From Nitrosospira sp. (GTDB lineage Bacteria > Pseudomonadota > Gammaproteobacteria > Burkholderiales > Nitrosomonadaceae), in the NCBI GenBank assembly GCA_013821425.1, contig JACDGV010000009.1:1-64000 (forward strand): a stretch of DNA of 64,000 nt, in the 5' to 3' direction. A model generated the notes under the pieces. It was not told the DNA's origin. It saw only the letters and a program-made list of their open reading frames with translations, and searched no databases. This document shows, piece after piece, positions 25,277 to 34,258 of the stretch; the stretch's first letter is position 1; each line of letters begins with the position of its first letter. Made by a program: the position numbers and the translations under genes.

Positions 25277-27787
25277 ATGACACTTGTCACGCTTTCCTTC
25301 CGGATGCTTCGCCGTGACTGGCGCGCGGGCGAGTTGCGGGTACTGGCGCTAGCCCTCGTAATCGCGGTGGGCGGAATGACCACGGTCGGCTTTTTTGCCG
25401 ACCGTGTGCAGTTGGCGCTTTCGCGCCAGGGCAACCAGTTGCTTGGCGCGGATCTGATCATTTTTTCCGACCATGCGCTGCCGGCGCATTATGCCGACGA
25501 AGCAAAACGGCTGGGACTGGCTATTTCCACGGCGCTCAAGTTTCCCAGTATGGTTGCAAAAGGAGATAACAGCCTGTTGACGGAGATCAAGGCTGTCAGC
25601 GCCGGCTACCCGTTGCGGGGCGACCTCCGGATCAGTGAGGACTTCGGCAACGCGTCGCCCAAAGCTGCCCGTGCTGCCCGTGTCGCAAACGCGATTCCAT
25701 CTCCCGGCTCGGCATGGGTGGACGAGAAGCTCATGGTGCGCCTCGAGCTGACACGGGGCGACAAGATAGAGGTGGGCGCGGCGAGCTTCACGGTGGAGGC
25801 TCTCATAACCCAGGAGCCGGACTATTCAATTGGGTTCATCAACCTTCGGCCACGCTTATTGATCAATGCAGACGATCTCCCCGCAACCGGCCTCGTGCAG
25901 GAAGGCAGCCGTTTGAGCTATCGGCTGCTGGTAGCGGGAGATTCCGGAGACGTGGAAAGCTTCCGGGAATGGGCGCAATCGCATTTGATGCTCGGAGAAA
26001 GAATCGAAGGCATTCGCGATGCCCGTCCTGAAATCAAGGCGGCGCTGGAGAGGGCGGAAAAATTTCTCAGCCTCGCCGCTCTGGCGAGCGTTGTGCTGGC
26101 CGCGGCGGCGGCCGCGCTTGCCGTGCGCCGTTTCACTCAGCGCCATTTGGATGGCTGCGCGGTTATGCGCTGTCTAGGCGCGAGCCAGGCGACGATGCTG
26201 CGCCTGTATCTGTATCACTTCCTCGCGCTGGGACTGATCGCCAGCGGGGTCGGATGTCTCCTTGGTCTCGTCGCGCAGCAGGCGCTGACCTTGTGGCTTT
26301 CGGGATTCGTGGATGCGGAATTGCCGTGGCCCAGCATGTGGCCTGCCATACATGGGTTGCTTAGCGGCATGGTGTTATTGCTGGGTTTCGCCTTGCCGCC
26401 CTTGCTTAATTTGCGCAGCGTGCCTGCCTTGCGCGTGTTGCGCCGCGATATCGGCACGCCTAACGGCTATAGCCTGGCAGGATACGCACTCGGCCTTGCT
26501 GCGCTGTCCGCATTGTTTTTGTGGAAAGCGGGCGATGTGCGCCTGGGTGCTTCCGTCATTGGAGGATTCATTGTAGCGATAGGAGTTTTTGGATTGCTCG
26601 GCTTCCTGCTTGTCAAAGCTTTGGCGCACATGCGCAGCCGGACAGGGGGGGCGTGGCGCTACGGGCTCGCGAGTATTCGCCGGCGCGCCATTGCGAGCGT
26701 GGTGCAAGCGGTCGCGTTAGGATTGGGGCTGATGGCACTGCTCGCGCTGACACTCATTCGCGATGATCTGTTGCATAACTGGCGCACCAGTCTGCCACCT
26801 GATGCGCCCAACCATTTCCTGGTAAATATCCAGGAAGATCAGCTGCAGCCGCTGGGGGAGTTTTTCAGCGAGCACGACCTGGCCCAACCCCCGGTTTTCC
26901 CAATGGTCCGAGGGCGCCTGACGGCGATTAATGACACGCCTATCCTGTCGGAGGATTTTGCCGACACGCGCGCAAAACGGCTCGTGGAGCGCGAGTTTAA
27001 TCTGTCATGGGCGGATGAAATGCAAAGCGACAACCAGATTGTCAAGGGCCGATGGTGGAAAAGCGCAGACAGGGGCAAAGCCGTTCTGTCGATCGAGGAG
27101 GATATCGCGAAAACGATCGGCATCGGTCTCGGGGACAGATTGACCTACGATGTGGCGGGAAGCACATTTTCCGCCACGGTCACCAGCTTGCGCAAAGTGA
27201 ATTGGGATTCGTTCCGCGTCAATTTTTTTGTGGTGACGCCGCCGGGCGTGCTTGAAAGCTACCCGGCGAGCTACATTACCAGTTTTCACCTGCCCCCGGG
27301 GAACCTGGGCCTGACGAACCAGCTGATCAAGCAGTTTCCCAACCTGCTTATAATCGATGTGGCGACGATCATCACACAGGTACAAAAGATGATTGAACAG
27401 GTTACGAAAGCGGTCGAGTTTGTCTTTTTGTTCACGCTGCTCGCAGGAGTGGCGGTGCTCTACGCCGCCATCGTCTCTACTCAGGATGAGCGCATTTATG
27501 AGGCTGCAATATTCCGAACCCTGGGGGCGAAGCGCAGGCAGCTGGCACGCGCCTGGGCGGCGGAGTTCGCAATACTCGGCGGCCTGGCCGGCCTTTTCGC
27601 CGCGGCAGGGGCAAGCGCGCTGGGCTATGTCATAGGCGAATATGCGCTAAATCTGGCTTACACATTCAACCCATGGATCTGGCTTACCGGCTTGGTTGGG
27701 GGAGTTGCAGGCGTAACCGTCGCCGGACTGATGGGGACCCGTTCGGCGCTTTCGACGCCTCCGCTCCTGACATTGCGGAACATTTGA
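25277..27787 (+). CDS. YbbP-type FtsX-family ABC permease, orphan
   Basis: The 836-aa inner-membrane protein begins MTLVTLSFRMLRRDWRAGEL with an N-terminal span, a large periplasmic domain, three spans (about 260-360), two more (about 395-450), a second periplasmic domain and three final spans including FLFTLLAGVAVLYAAIVSTQ and EAAIFRTLGAKRRQL, the FtsX/MacB coupling motif. This layout is that of YbbP, which works with the ATPase YbbA to export lipids or other hydrophobic compounds. No ATPase gene is adjacent, so the partner must be elsewhere. An in-frame GTG at 25238 is a possible alternative start. Confidence 0.88.
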   Translation: MTLVTLSFRMLRRDWRAGELRVLALALVIAVGGMTTVGFFADRVQLALSRQGNQLLGADLIIFSDHALPAHYADEAKRLGLAISTALKFPSMVAKGDNSLLTEIKAVSAGYPLRGDLRISEDFGNASPKAARAARVANAIPSPGSAWVDEKLMVRLELTRGDKIEVGAASFTVEALITQEPDYSIGFINLRPRLLINADDLPATGLVQEGSRLSYRLLVAGDSGDVESFREWAQSHLMLGERIEGIRDARPEIKAALERAEKFLSLAALASVVLAAAAAALAVRRFTQRHLDGCAVMRCLGASQATMLRLYLYHFLALGLIASGVGCLLGLVAQQALTLWLSGFVDAELPWPSMWPAIHGLLSGMVLLLGFALPPLLNLRSVPALRVLRRDIGTPNGYSLAGYALGLAALSALFLWKAGDVRLGASVIGGFIVAIGVFGLLGFLLVKALAHMRSRTGGAWRYGLASIRRRAIASVVQAVALGLGLMALLALTLIRDDLLHNWRTSLPPDAPNHFLVNIQEDQLQPLGEFFSEHDLAQPPVFPMVRGRLTAINDTPILSEDFADTRAKRLVEREFNLSWADEMQSDNQIVKGRWWKSADRGKAVLSIEEDIAKTIGIGLGDRLTYDVAGSTFSATVTSLRKVNWDSFRVNFFVVTPPGVLESYPASYITSFHLPPGNLGLTNQLIKQFPNLLIIDVATIITQVQKMIEQVTKAVEFVFLFTLLAGVAVLYAAIVSTQDERIYEAAIFRTLGAKRRQLARAWAAEFAILGGLAGLFAAAGASALGYVIGEYALNLAYTFNPWIWLTGLVGGVAGVTVAGLMGTRSALSTPPLLTLRNI

Positions 27788-27840
27788 TGAAACCCCGCGA
27801 CAATTTGCGATATCGCTATCGAGCGAGGTGAGGAACCGGA

Positions 27841-28998
27841 ATGTGCCGCCGCATTGCTCATCTGGATATGGATGCCTTTTATGCGTCGGTGGAGCTGCTC
27901 CGCTGCCCCGAATTACGCGGGCTGCCGGTCGTGATCGGTGGACGGGGTGAATGGCGAGAAGCGCTCGAGGATGTCAGGCACCGTTTTGCTCGGCTAAGGG
28001 ATTACGCGGGCCGGGGTGTTGTGACCACGGCAACCTACGAAGCTCGCGGTTTCGGTATTTCGTCCGGCATGGGCCTGATGAAAGCCGCGCAACTGGCTCC
28101 CGATGCCATTCTGCTTCCTGCGGACTTCCGCGCCTACCGGCATTATTCGCGACTATTTAAAGCCGCTGTTGCAAGCATTGCTCCCCATATTGAAGACCAT
28201 GGCATTGATGAAATCTACATCGATCTGAGCGGCTTGCCGGAAGACACGGCGGCGGTCGCCCGGCGCATCAAACAGGCTGTGTGGGAGCGCACCGGCCTTT
28301 CGTGTTCCATAGGTGTGACGCCTAACAAGCTGCTATCGAAAATTTGCTCGGATCTGGAGAAACCGGATGGCCTCACCATCCTGAGCATTGCGGATATTCC
28401 TGCGCGGATCTGGCCGTTGCCTGTCAGCAAAATCAACGGAATCGGCCCGAAAGCAAACCATAAGCTCGGCGCCCTTGGCATTACTACTATCGCAGAGCTG
28501 TCGCGTGCCGACATCGGCTTCCTGCAGATGCATTTCGGCCGCAGCTACGGCTGCTGGCTGCACGAGGTATCTCACGGGATCGACAATCGTCCGGTAATTA
28601 CGGATGCTGCGCCGAAGTCGATCAGCCGGGAAACCACGTTCGAGCGCGATCTCCATGTCCGACACGATCGGCAAACGCTATCGGAAGTTTTTACCTCGCT
28701 CTGTAAAGGCGTGGCGCAAGACCTCCTGCGCGGGGGTTATGCCTGCCGCACCATCAGTATCAAGTTGCGGTATGAAGACTTCCGCACCGTAACCCGCGAT
28801 ACTACGTTATCCTTCCCTGCCGCCGATGCCGCAGCTATCCGCCGCGCGGCTGAAGCATGTCTGCGCCGCGTGCCGCTGCAGAAAAGGTTGCGGTTGCTCG
28901 GTGTCCGCGTCAGTTCGTTGTCTTCCAGCGGGATTTTGCAAGGCGCAAGCGGCCCTTGCCAGAAGGAATTGCCGCTGACAGTGCCTGACGCCGGATAA
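27841..28998 (+). CDS. dinB: DNA polymerase IV (Y family)
   Basis: The 385-aa translesion polymerase copies past damaged bases with low fidelity. Catalytic residues are visible in HLDMDAFYASVE near the start and DHGIDEIYIDL at about 121; the steric-gate region and SIGVTPNKLLSKICSDLEKP are conserved. A helix-hairpin-helix segment (ISKINGIGPKANHKLG) and the little-finger domain follow. The C-terminus lacks an obvious clamp-binding QLxLF motif. A GAGGTGAGG ribosome site precedes the start. No LexA box of the E. coli type is seen upstream. Confidence 0.95.
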   Translation: MCRRIAHLDMDAFYASVELLRCPELRGLPVVIGGRGEWREALEDVRHRFARLRDYAGRGVVTTATYEARGFGISSGMGLMKAAQLAPDAILLPADFRAYRHYSRLFKAAVASIAPHIEDHGIDEIYIDLSGLPEDTAAVARRIKQAVWERTGLSCSIGVTPNKLLSKICSDLEKPDGLTILSIADIPARIWPLPVSKINGIGPKANHKLGALGITTIAELSRADIGFLQMHFGRSYGCWLHEVSHGIDNRPVITDAAPKSISRETTFERDLHVRHDRQTLSEVFTSLCKGVAQDLLRGGYACRTISIKLRYEDFRTVTRDTTLSFPAADAAAIRRAAEACLRRVPLQKRLRLLGVRVSSLSSSGILQGASGPCQKELPLTVPDAG

Positions 28999-29097
28999 AG
29001 CTGCAGCTTGAGGCGAATGGCTCACTGAACCGGGCCATAAATAAGAGGACTTCTGTCGCCACCTGCGGGGTGCTTATACCGGATTCATTTATCCCTC

Positions 29098-30252
29098 ATG
29101 CAAAAAACGAGAATACTGCTCCGTGTTGCAATTGTAGTACTGGTTCTGTCGGTATCGGGCTATGCGATCTGGCTCGCCACGCGCCCTGAACCCATAGAGG
29201 CTGAGCTTGCCACGATCATGCGCGGAACAGTGGAGTCCACTGTGGTCAATACCCGTGCGGGAACCGTTACCGCTTGCCGTCGCGCCAAACTTGCACCCGC
29301 GGCCGGAGGGCAGATCGTCAGGCTCCCGGTGAAGGAAGGCGACCGCGTTGAAAAAGGTCAGACACTGCTGGAACTGTGGAATACCGATCTTGCTGCGCAG
29401 CGCGATCTGGCCCGGCGGCAGCTCACCACCGCCGTGGAACGCCGCCGCGAAGCCTGCATTATTGCAGCTAATGCACACCGGGAGGCGGAGCGAACCCGCC
29501 AGCTTGCCGAAAGAGGTTTTGTCAGCCTCCGGAGCAGGGAGAATGCCGATGCGGAAGCGCGCGCGCGTCAGGCGAGCTGCGATGGGGCGGTGTCGGACGT
29601 AAGGCGCGCGCAGGCGCAAATCGAAGTGACACAGGCGGGACTGGAACGCACAGTGCTGACCGCGCCATTTTCAGGCATCGTGGCGCTCGTCACCGGTGAG
29701 CTTGGCGAATATGCCACCCCCTCGCCGCCAGGCATTCCGACGCCGCCCGCGGTTGACCTTATCGACGACTCCTGCTTGTATGTCACTGCGCCAATGGATG
29801 AAGTGGATGCGCCGAAGCTGAAAACCGGACAATTCGCGCGCATTACGCTGGACGCCCTTCCCGGCCGGATGTTTGCGGGGAAGGTGCGGCGTATCGCACC
29901 CTATGTCACCGAGGTGGAAAAACAGGCGCGCACAGTGGATGTGGAAGTAGATTTTGAAGAGATACCGGAACACGCCTTGCTGGTAGGATATAGCGCCGAT
30001 GTGGAAGCTGTCATCGAAAGGCGCGACGATGTGCTTCGCGTCCCGACACAGGCGATTCGTCAAAATGGCCAAGTGCTGATAGTGGATAAGGAGAACAGGC
30101 TGGTGGAACGCACCCTGGAAACGGGCCTTGCCAACTGGGCCTTCACGGAAGTCATCAGTGGTCTGGAAGAGGGTGACCGGGTGCTTCTGTCATCGGATGA
30201 GGATGAAGTGAAGGCCGGTGTGCAAGTCAAGGAGAAGCTCCCCGGGCAATGA
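29098..30252 (+). CDS. MacA-like periplasmic adaptor of an ABC efflux system
   Basis: The 384-aa HlyD/RND-adaptor protein has one N-terminal membrane anchor (about 7-25), a lipoyl-type half motif GQIVRLPVKEGDRVEKGQTL, a helical hairpin (about 95-190), the second lipoyl half VLTAPFSGIVALVTGELGEY and beta-barrel and membrane-proximal domains. It should bridge the inner-membrane permeases encoded downstream to an outer-membrane channel. A solo MITE end lies between it and the ATPase gene. No TolC-like gene is nearby. Confidence 0.9.
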   Translation: MQKTRILLRVAIVVLVLSVSGYAIWLATRPEPIEAELATIMRGTVESTVVNTRAGTVTACRRAKLAPAAGGQIVRLPVKEGDRVEKGQTLLELWNTDLAAQRDLARRQLTTAVERRREACIIAANAHREAERTRQLAERGFVSLRSRENADAEARARQASCDGAVSDVRRAQAQIEVTQAGLERTVLTAPFSGIVALVTGELGEYATPSPPGIPTPPAVDLIDDSCLYVTAPMDEVDAPKLKTGQFARITLDALPGRMFAGKVRRIAPYVTEVEKQARTVDVEVDFEEIPEHALLVGYSADVEAVIERRDDVLRVPTQAIRQNGQVLIVDKENRLVERTLETGLANWAFTEVISGLEEGDRVLLSSDEDEVKAGVQVKEKLPGQ

Positions 30253-30292
30253 GCGCGGGAGTGAAGGGCTGGGTATCCCTTTTGCCTGCGGA

Positions 30293-30311
30293 GGACTTGT
30301 TCAGGGCTTCC
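30293..30311 (-). repeat. Solo copy of the MITE terminal repeat
   Basis: GGACTTGTTCAGGGCTTCC is identical to the right terminal repeat of the element at 23217-23807, but no partner end is found within the following several hundred bases. It sits in the 157-bp gap between the adaptor gene and the ABC ATPase gene, preceded by TGCGGA, as in other copies. Confidence 0.75.
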
Positions 30312-30408
30312 CTGACAATTACCGGGCAGCGCAATTCCGGCAGGTGCGCTCCCTGGCAAACTGGATGATGGTTGCGCTTCACGTACCGATCCTGGTAAAG
30401 ATGACAAA

Positions 30409-31080
30409 ATGATCTGTCTCACCACCATCTCGCGCGTATTTCAAATGGGTGAACAGGATGTGCGCGCGCTCAGCAAGGTCAACCTGGAGATTACGTCGGG
30501 AGATTATGTCTCAATAATGGGTCCGTCCGGCTCGGGCAAATCCACTCTGCTCAACATCATAGGATTACTTGACAGGCCCGATAGCGGACGCTATGAACTG
30601 GACGGAAGGGATGTGACCGGCCTCTCCGAGACCGAGCGGGCGCGCGTGCGCAGGGAAAAGATCGGATTCGTATTTCAGTCGTTTCATCTTGTGCCACGCT
30701 TGACCGCGGCGGAAAACATTGAATTGCCGCTAATCCTGGACGGTGTTGCCCCTGCCGAGCGAAGAGCGCGCGTTAATGAAGCATTGCAGGGGTTCAATCT
30801 GGGTGACAGGGCCGGCCACCGCCCGCCGGAACTATCCGGCGGGCAGCGCCAGCGCGTGGCCATTGCCCGGGCTACCATCCTCCGGCCGACCGCTTTGCTG
30901 GCAGATGAACCTACCGGCAATCTCGATCACCGTATTGGCGCGGAAGTGATGGCCTTGCTGGAACGATTGCACAACACGGGAACGACTCTTATTGTCGTCA
31001 CCCATGACCGCGAGCTCGGTGCGCGGGCACATCGCCATATTGCCATGCGCGACGGCGAAATCGTGGCGGACGAGAAATGA
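30409..31080 (+). CDS. MacB/LolD-type ABC transporter ATPase
   Basis: The 223-aa protein has Walker A GPSGSGKST (about 39-47), Q-loop FVFQSFHLVPRLTAAENIEL, signature LSGGQRQRVAIARA (about 141-154), Walker B TALLADEPTGNLD and the switch His in VVTHDRE. These are hallmarks of the MacB/LolD mechanotransmission class. It supplies energy to the two FtsX-type permeases that follow. It starts 157 bp after the adaptor gene and is followed by the first permease after 67 bp. Confidence 0.95.
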   Translation: MICLTTISRVFQMGEQDVRALSKVNLEITSGDYVSIMGPSGSGKSTLLNIIGLLDRPDSGRYELDGRDVTGLSETERARVRREKIGFVFQSFHLVPRLTAAENIELPLILDGVAPAERRARVNEALQGFNLGDRAGHRPPELSGGQRQRVAIARATILRPTALLADEPTGNLDHRIGAEVMALLERLHNTGTTLIVVTHDRELGARAHRHIAMRDGEIVADEK

Positions 31081-31147
31081 ACATCGGTATGAATTCATTG
31101 CCGCGAACAGGGTTCCGCAACATTGCATACGAAAATCCCGGGTTAGC

Positions 31148-32356
31148 ATGAAACTGAGGGATACCCTGCATCTTTCCCTCAAGACAGTAGCGAGTTATCG
31201 GACCCGTTCGCTGCTTATCGTGCTGGCGATGGCGCTGGGAGTAGCCGCGGTGGTGGTGCTGACCGCACTGGGAGATGGTGCGCGCCGTTATGTGGTCGGC
31301 CAATTTTCCTCAATCGGCACCAATCTGATCGTTGTTCTGCCGGGACGAGCCGAAACCTCCGGCGGTTTTCCGGGTGCGGCGCTGGGACAAACCCCGCGTG
31401 ATCTGACTCTGGCAGACGCCAGGGCTCTCGGTCATCTTCCGCAAGTGAGACGTTATGCGCCTCTCAACGTGGGGGTGGCGGAACTTGCGGCCGCGAGCCG
31501 GCTGCGCGAAGTCACCGTGCTCGGCAGCACGGCCGATCTATTGCCTGTGCGGCACATGCGGCTCGCGCAGGGCAGCTTTCTCGCCCAGGAAAGGGGCGCG
31601 GAGCGAAGCGCTCAAATCATTCTGGGGGCCCAGCTTGTCCGCGAGTTCTTTCCGCAAGGCAATGCGGTCGGGCAGCGTGTGAGGCTCGGTGACCGGCGTT
31701 TCCTGGTGTCGGGCGTGCTTGCCCCCCAAGGGGAATCGATGGGTTTCAATTCCGACGAAATCGTGATCATCCCGATCGGTTACGCCCAGGCGCTGTTCAA
31801 TACTTCGTCGCTCTTCCGTATCCTCGTCGAAACCAAGAGCCGCGGGGATCTTGCGTCCGCGAAGGACGCAATTCTCGACATCCTGAAACAGCGCCACGAT
31901 GGGGAAGAAGACGTCACCGTTATCACGCAGGATGCGGTGCTTGCCACTTTCGACCGTATTCTGCGGGCACTGACGCTCGGGGTGGCGGGAATCGCCGCCA
32001 TCAGTCTGGCTGTGGCCGGTATCCTGGTGATGAACGTGATGCTGGTCGCGGTAAGCCAGCGCACGTCGGAGATCGGTTTGCTGAAAGCCATTGGCGCCCC
32101 TTCCGCCGACGTGCACCGTTTGTTCCTGGCTGAAGCGCTATGGCTATCGCTGGCGGGCGGCATGACAGGTTTTGCCCTCGGGCACTTCGGCAGCTTGCTA
32201 ATCCGTATTGCGTATCCCCAGCTTCCGGCCTGGCCCCCGGTCTGGGCCAGTTTTGCGGGAGTAGGCGTGGCTTTTGCAACGGGCCTTCTTGCCAGCCTTT
32301 TGCCCGCGGCGCGGGCCGCACGGCTGGATCCTGTCCGCGCTCTGGGCGGCAAATGA
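31148..32356 (+). CDS. MacB-type ABC permease 1
   Basis: The 402-aa protein has one N-terminal span (LLIVLAMALGVAAVVVLTAL), a MacB periplasmic core domain (about 50-260) and three C-terminal spans with the coupling motif QRTSEIGLLKAIGAPSADVH. The start at 31148 is set by homology; upstream in-frame ATGs lie inside the ATPase gene. Its last codon overlaps the start of the second permease (ATGA), so the two are probably made as an equimolar heterodimer, unlike classical MacB, where ATPase and permease are fused and form a homodimer. Confidence 0.92.
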   Translation: MKLRDTLHLSLKTVASYRTRSLLIVLAMALGVAAVVVLTALGDGARRYVVGQFSSIGTNLIVVLPGRAETSGGFPGAALGQTPRDLTLADARALGHLPQVRRYAPLNVGVAELAAASRLREVTVLGSTADLLPVRHMRLAQGSFLAQERGAERSAQIILGAQLVREFFPQGNAVGQRVRLGDRRFLVSGVLAPQGESMGFNSDEIVIIPIGYAQALFNTSSLFRILVETKSRGDLASAKDAILDILKQRHDGEEDVTVITQDAVLATFDRILRALTLGVAGIAAISLAVAGILVMNVMLVAVSQRTSEIGLLKAIGAPSADVHRLFLAEALWLSLAGGMTGFALGHFGSLLIRIAYPQLPAWPPVWASFAGVGVAFATGLLASLLPAARAARLDPVRALGGK

Positions 32357-33552
32357 GTGCCATCGATACGCTGCGTTTTGCGCTGCGCGCCCTTGCCGCA
32401 CACCGCCTGCGCACTATTTTATCCGCTACCGGGGTTGCAATAGGTATCGCCGCAGTAATCCTGCTGACCTCCATCGGTGAAGGCATCCACCAGTTCGTGC
32501 TGTCCGAATTCACCCAGTTCGGCACTAACATCGTCAATATTACTCCAGGAAAAATCACCACGCATGGCGGGTCGTTGGGCGCGATCGGAAGCGCACGGCT
32601 GCTTACCATAGAGGATGCGCTGGCGCTAAAGGCGTCTCGCTACGCCCGGTATGTCAATGCCGGTGTAATGGGTAACGCGGAAATACGCGCTCGCGGACGC
32701 AGCCGGCGCGTCACGGTGTATGGGGAGAGCCCGGATTTTGCCCGCGCGTTCAATATGAGAGTGAGGACGGGCCAGTTTCTCCCCGCTGATGACCCGCGCA
32801 ACCCACGCGCCTATGCCGTGCTGGGATCCAAGGTGCGCACCGAGTTATTCGGAAATACCAATCCTCTGGGGGCCATCCTTCAGGTCGGTATGTCCCGTTT
32901 TCGGGTGATCGGTGTCATGGAGTCCAAGGGGCAAGTGCTGGGCCTCGATCTTGACGACACCGTTTTCATCCCCACCACGCGCGCGCTCGAAATTTTCAAT
33001 AGGGAAGGGGTGATGGAAATCAATATTGCCTATCAGCCTGGCGCCCCATTGCAAGCTGTAATCGAGGATATCCGCCGTATTCTGGTCTCAAGGCACGGAC
33101 GCGAAGATTTCACCATCACGCCACAACAGCAAATGCTGGCTACGCTGGGCTCCGTGCTGGACGTGCTTATCTTCGCTGTTGCCGCGCTTGGCGGAATCTC
33201 GTTGCTGGTGGGTGCGGTGGGCATGGTAACGCTGATGCATATTGCCGTGGCCGAGCGCGTGGCCGAGATCGGCCTGCTTGCCGCGCTAGGCGCAACCCGG
33301 GCGCGCATCCGCATTCTGTTCCTGATGGAATCCATCATACTGGCCTCGCTGGGTGGAATGGGCGGCCTGGCTGTCGGCGCCGGTCTTGCCTGGCTGCTGA
33401 AGTCCGCCGGGGTCGGCTTGCCGATACATACCCCGTGGAACTATGCCCTTGGCGCGATGTTAATTTCCGTGCTGATAGGCCTTGCGGCCGGGGTGGCACC
33501 TGCCATGCGCGCAGCTCGGCTAAATCCGATCGAGGCGCTTCGAACTGAATAA
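32353..33552 (+). CDS. MacB-type ABC permease 2
   Basis: The 399-aa protein repeats the layout of permease 1: N-terminal span (TILSATGVAIGIAAVILLTS), periplasmic core (about 45-270) and three C-terminal spans with ERVAEIGLLAALGATRARIR. It starts on ATGA overlapping the stop of permease 1. Together with the adaptor and ATPase genes it completes an export module for an unknown substrate, such as a peptide, macrolide or lipid. Confidence 0.92.
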   Translation: MSAIDTLRFALRALAAHRLRTILSATGVAIGIAAVILLTSIGEGIHQFVLSEFTQFGTNIVNITPGKITTHGGSLGAIGSARLLTIEDALALKASRYARYVNAGVMGNAEIRARGRSRRVTVYGESPDFARAFNMRVRTGQFLPADDPRNPRAYAVLGSKVRTELFGNTNPLGAILQVGMSRFRVIGVMESKGQVLGLDLDDTVFIPTTRALEIFNREGVMEINIAYQPGAPLQAVIEDIRRILVSRHGREDFTITPQQQMLATLGSVLDVLIFAVAALGGISLLVGAVGMVTLMHIAVAERVAEIGLLAALGATRARIRILFLMESIILASLGGMGGLAVGAGLAWLLKSAGVGLPIHTPWNYALGAMLISVLIGLAAGVAPAMRAARLNPIEALRTE

Positions 33553-33721
33553 CGCCGGGGAAGGGCAGGCTGCTTTCAAGAAACCGGGGCCGGCGATCTC
33601 TCAGCCTGGCTCTCCCTTGACTAGTGCAACGGGAACGATGCTGTCAAACGTAAGCCTGCTCGATCCTTCCCCGCGCCCCGTTTTCTTGTGTATGCCCAGC
33701 TCCCCAGGAAAGACGCCGGGC

Positions 33722-34024
33722 TCAAGCGGAGGGAGGCTGTTTGTTGTTCCGCAGCCAGCGAAAAAAGAATACATAAATAAAGGCTGGAATGAACGGAAGA
33801 ATCCAGGGGAACATCTGCGTGAGCCATGCGGCATAAAAACTGTCCATGTAGCGCGCCTTGGCGAGAGCGCAGGCACCGGCAGCGGGAATGCTGCACGCGA
33901 GCTCGATCTCCAGGGAGGCCTGGGCATGGGCGCGCCACAGCCAGTACGCCATCGAGGCCGCGAAAATGATCAGCAGGAGGGTAAACAGGGTTATTCGCCC
34001 CTTTTGTGGCGGCATCGGTTGCAT
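33722..34024 (-). CDS. Two-span membrane protein, unknown
   Basis: The 100-aa product has two hydrophobic helices (about 12-30, FTLLLIIFAASMAYWLW; and about 72-92, FPWILPFIPAFIYVFFFRWL) joined by a loop with two Cys (ACSIPAAGACAL). It ends with a basic, Pro-rich tail. This frame was chosen over overlapping frames because only it shows coherent membrane segments. No family is recognised. It may sit in a transcript with the BT1-like gene, whose stop lies about 235 bp further on the + coordinate side. Confidence 0.6.
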   Translation of the reverse strand: MQPMPPQKGRITLFTLLLIIFAASMAYWLWRAHAQASLEIELACSIPAAGACALAKARYMDSFYAAWLTQMFPWILPFIPAFIYVFFFRWLRNNKQPPSA

Positions 34025-34258
34025 TTTTTGTTGTCGCAGGGCTTTGTCGTCAGGCGGGAATCAGCGGGATGACAATGTACGGGAGGCTGAAAAGGCGGGG
34101 TAAGGGCAACAACTTCGTTCTGCACAGCTGTTTCAGCAGCAGTTCGCCTCTTGAGCGAATGATGTGCCTGGGGTGAAACGTTGTCAAGCCTCGGGCGGAG
34201 TTCGGCTGCCCGGCGCCGGAGCGAGAATGACTTCCTGAACCTATCCTGAGCGGACGGT

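Noticed and set aside
27788-27840. LexA-type SOS box upstream of dinB
   Set aside because: I looked for a CTGT-N8-ACAG pattern and found none in the short upstream gap.
33601-33938. Two minus-strand frames overlapping the two-span membrane protein
   Set aside because: Only the frame 33722-34024 has coherent membrane helices; the others have mixed, low-complexity composition.
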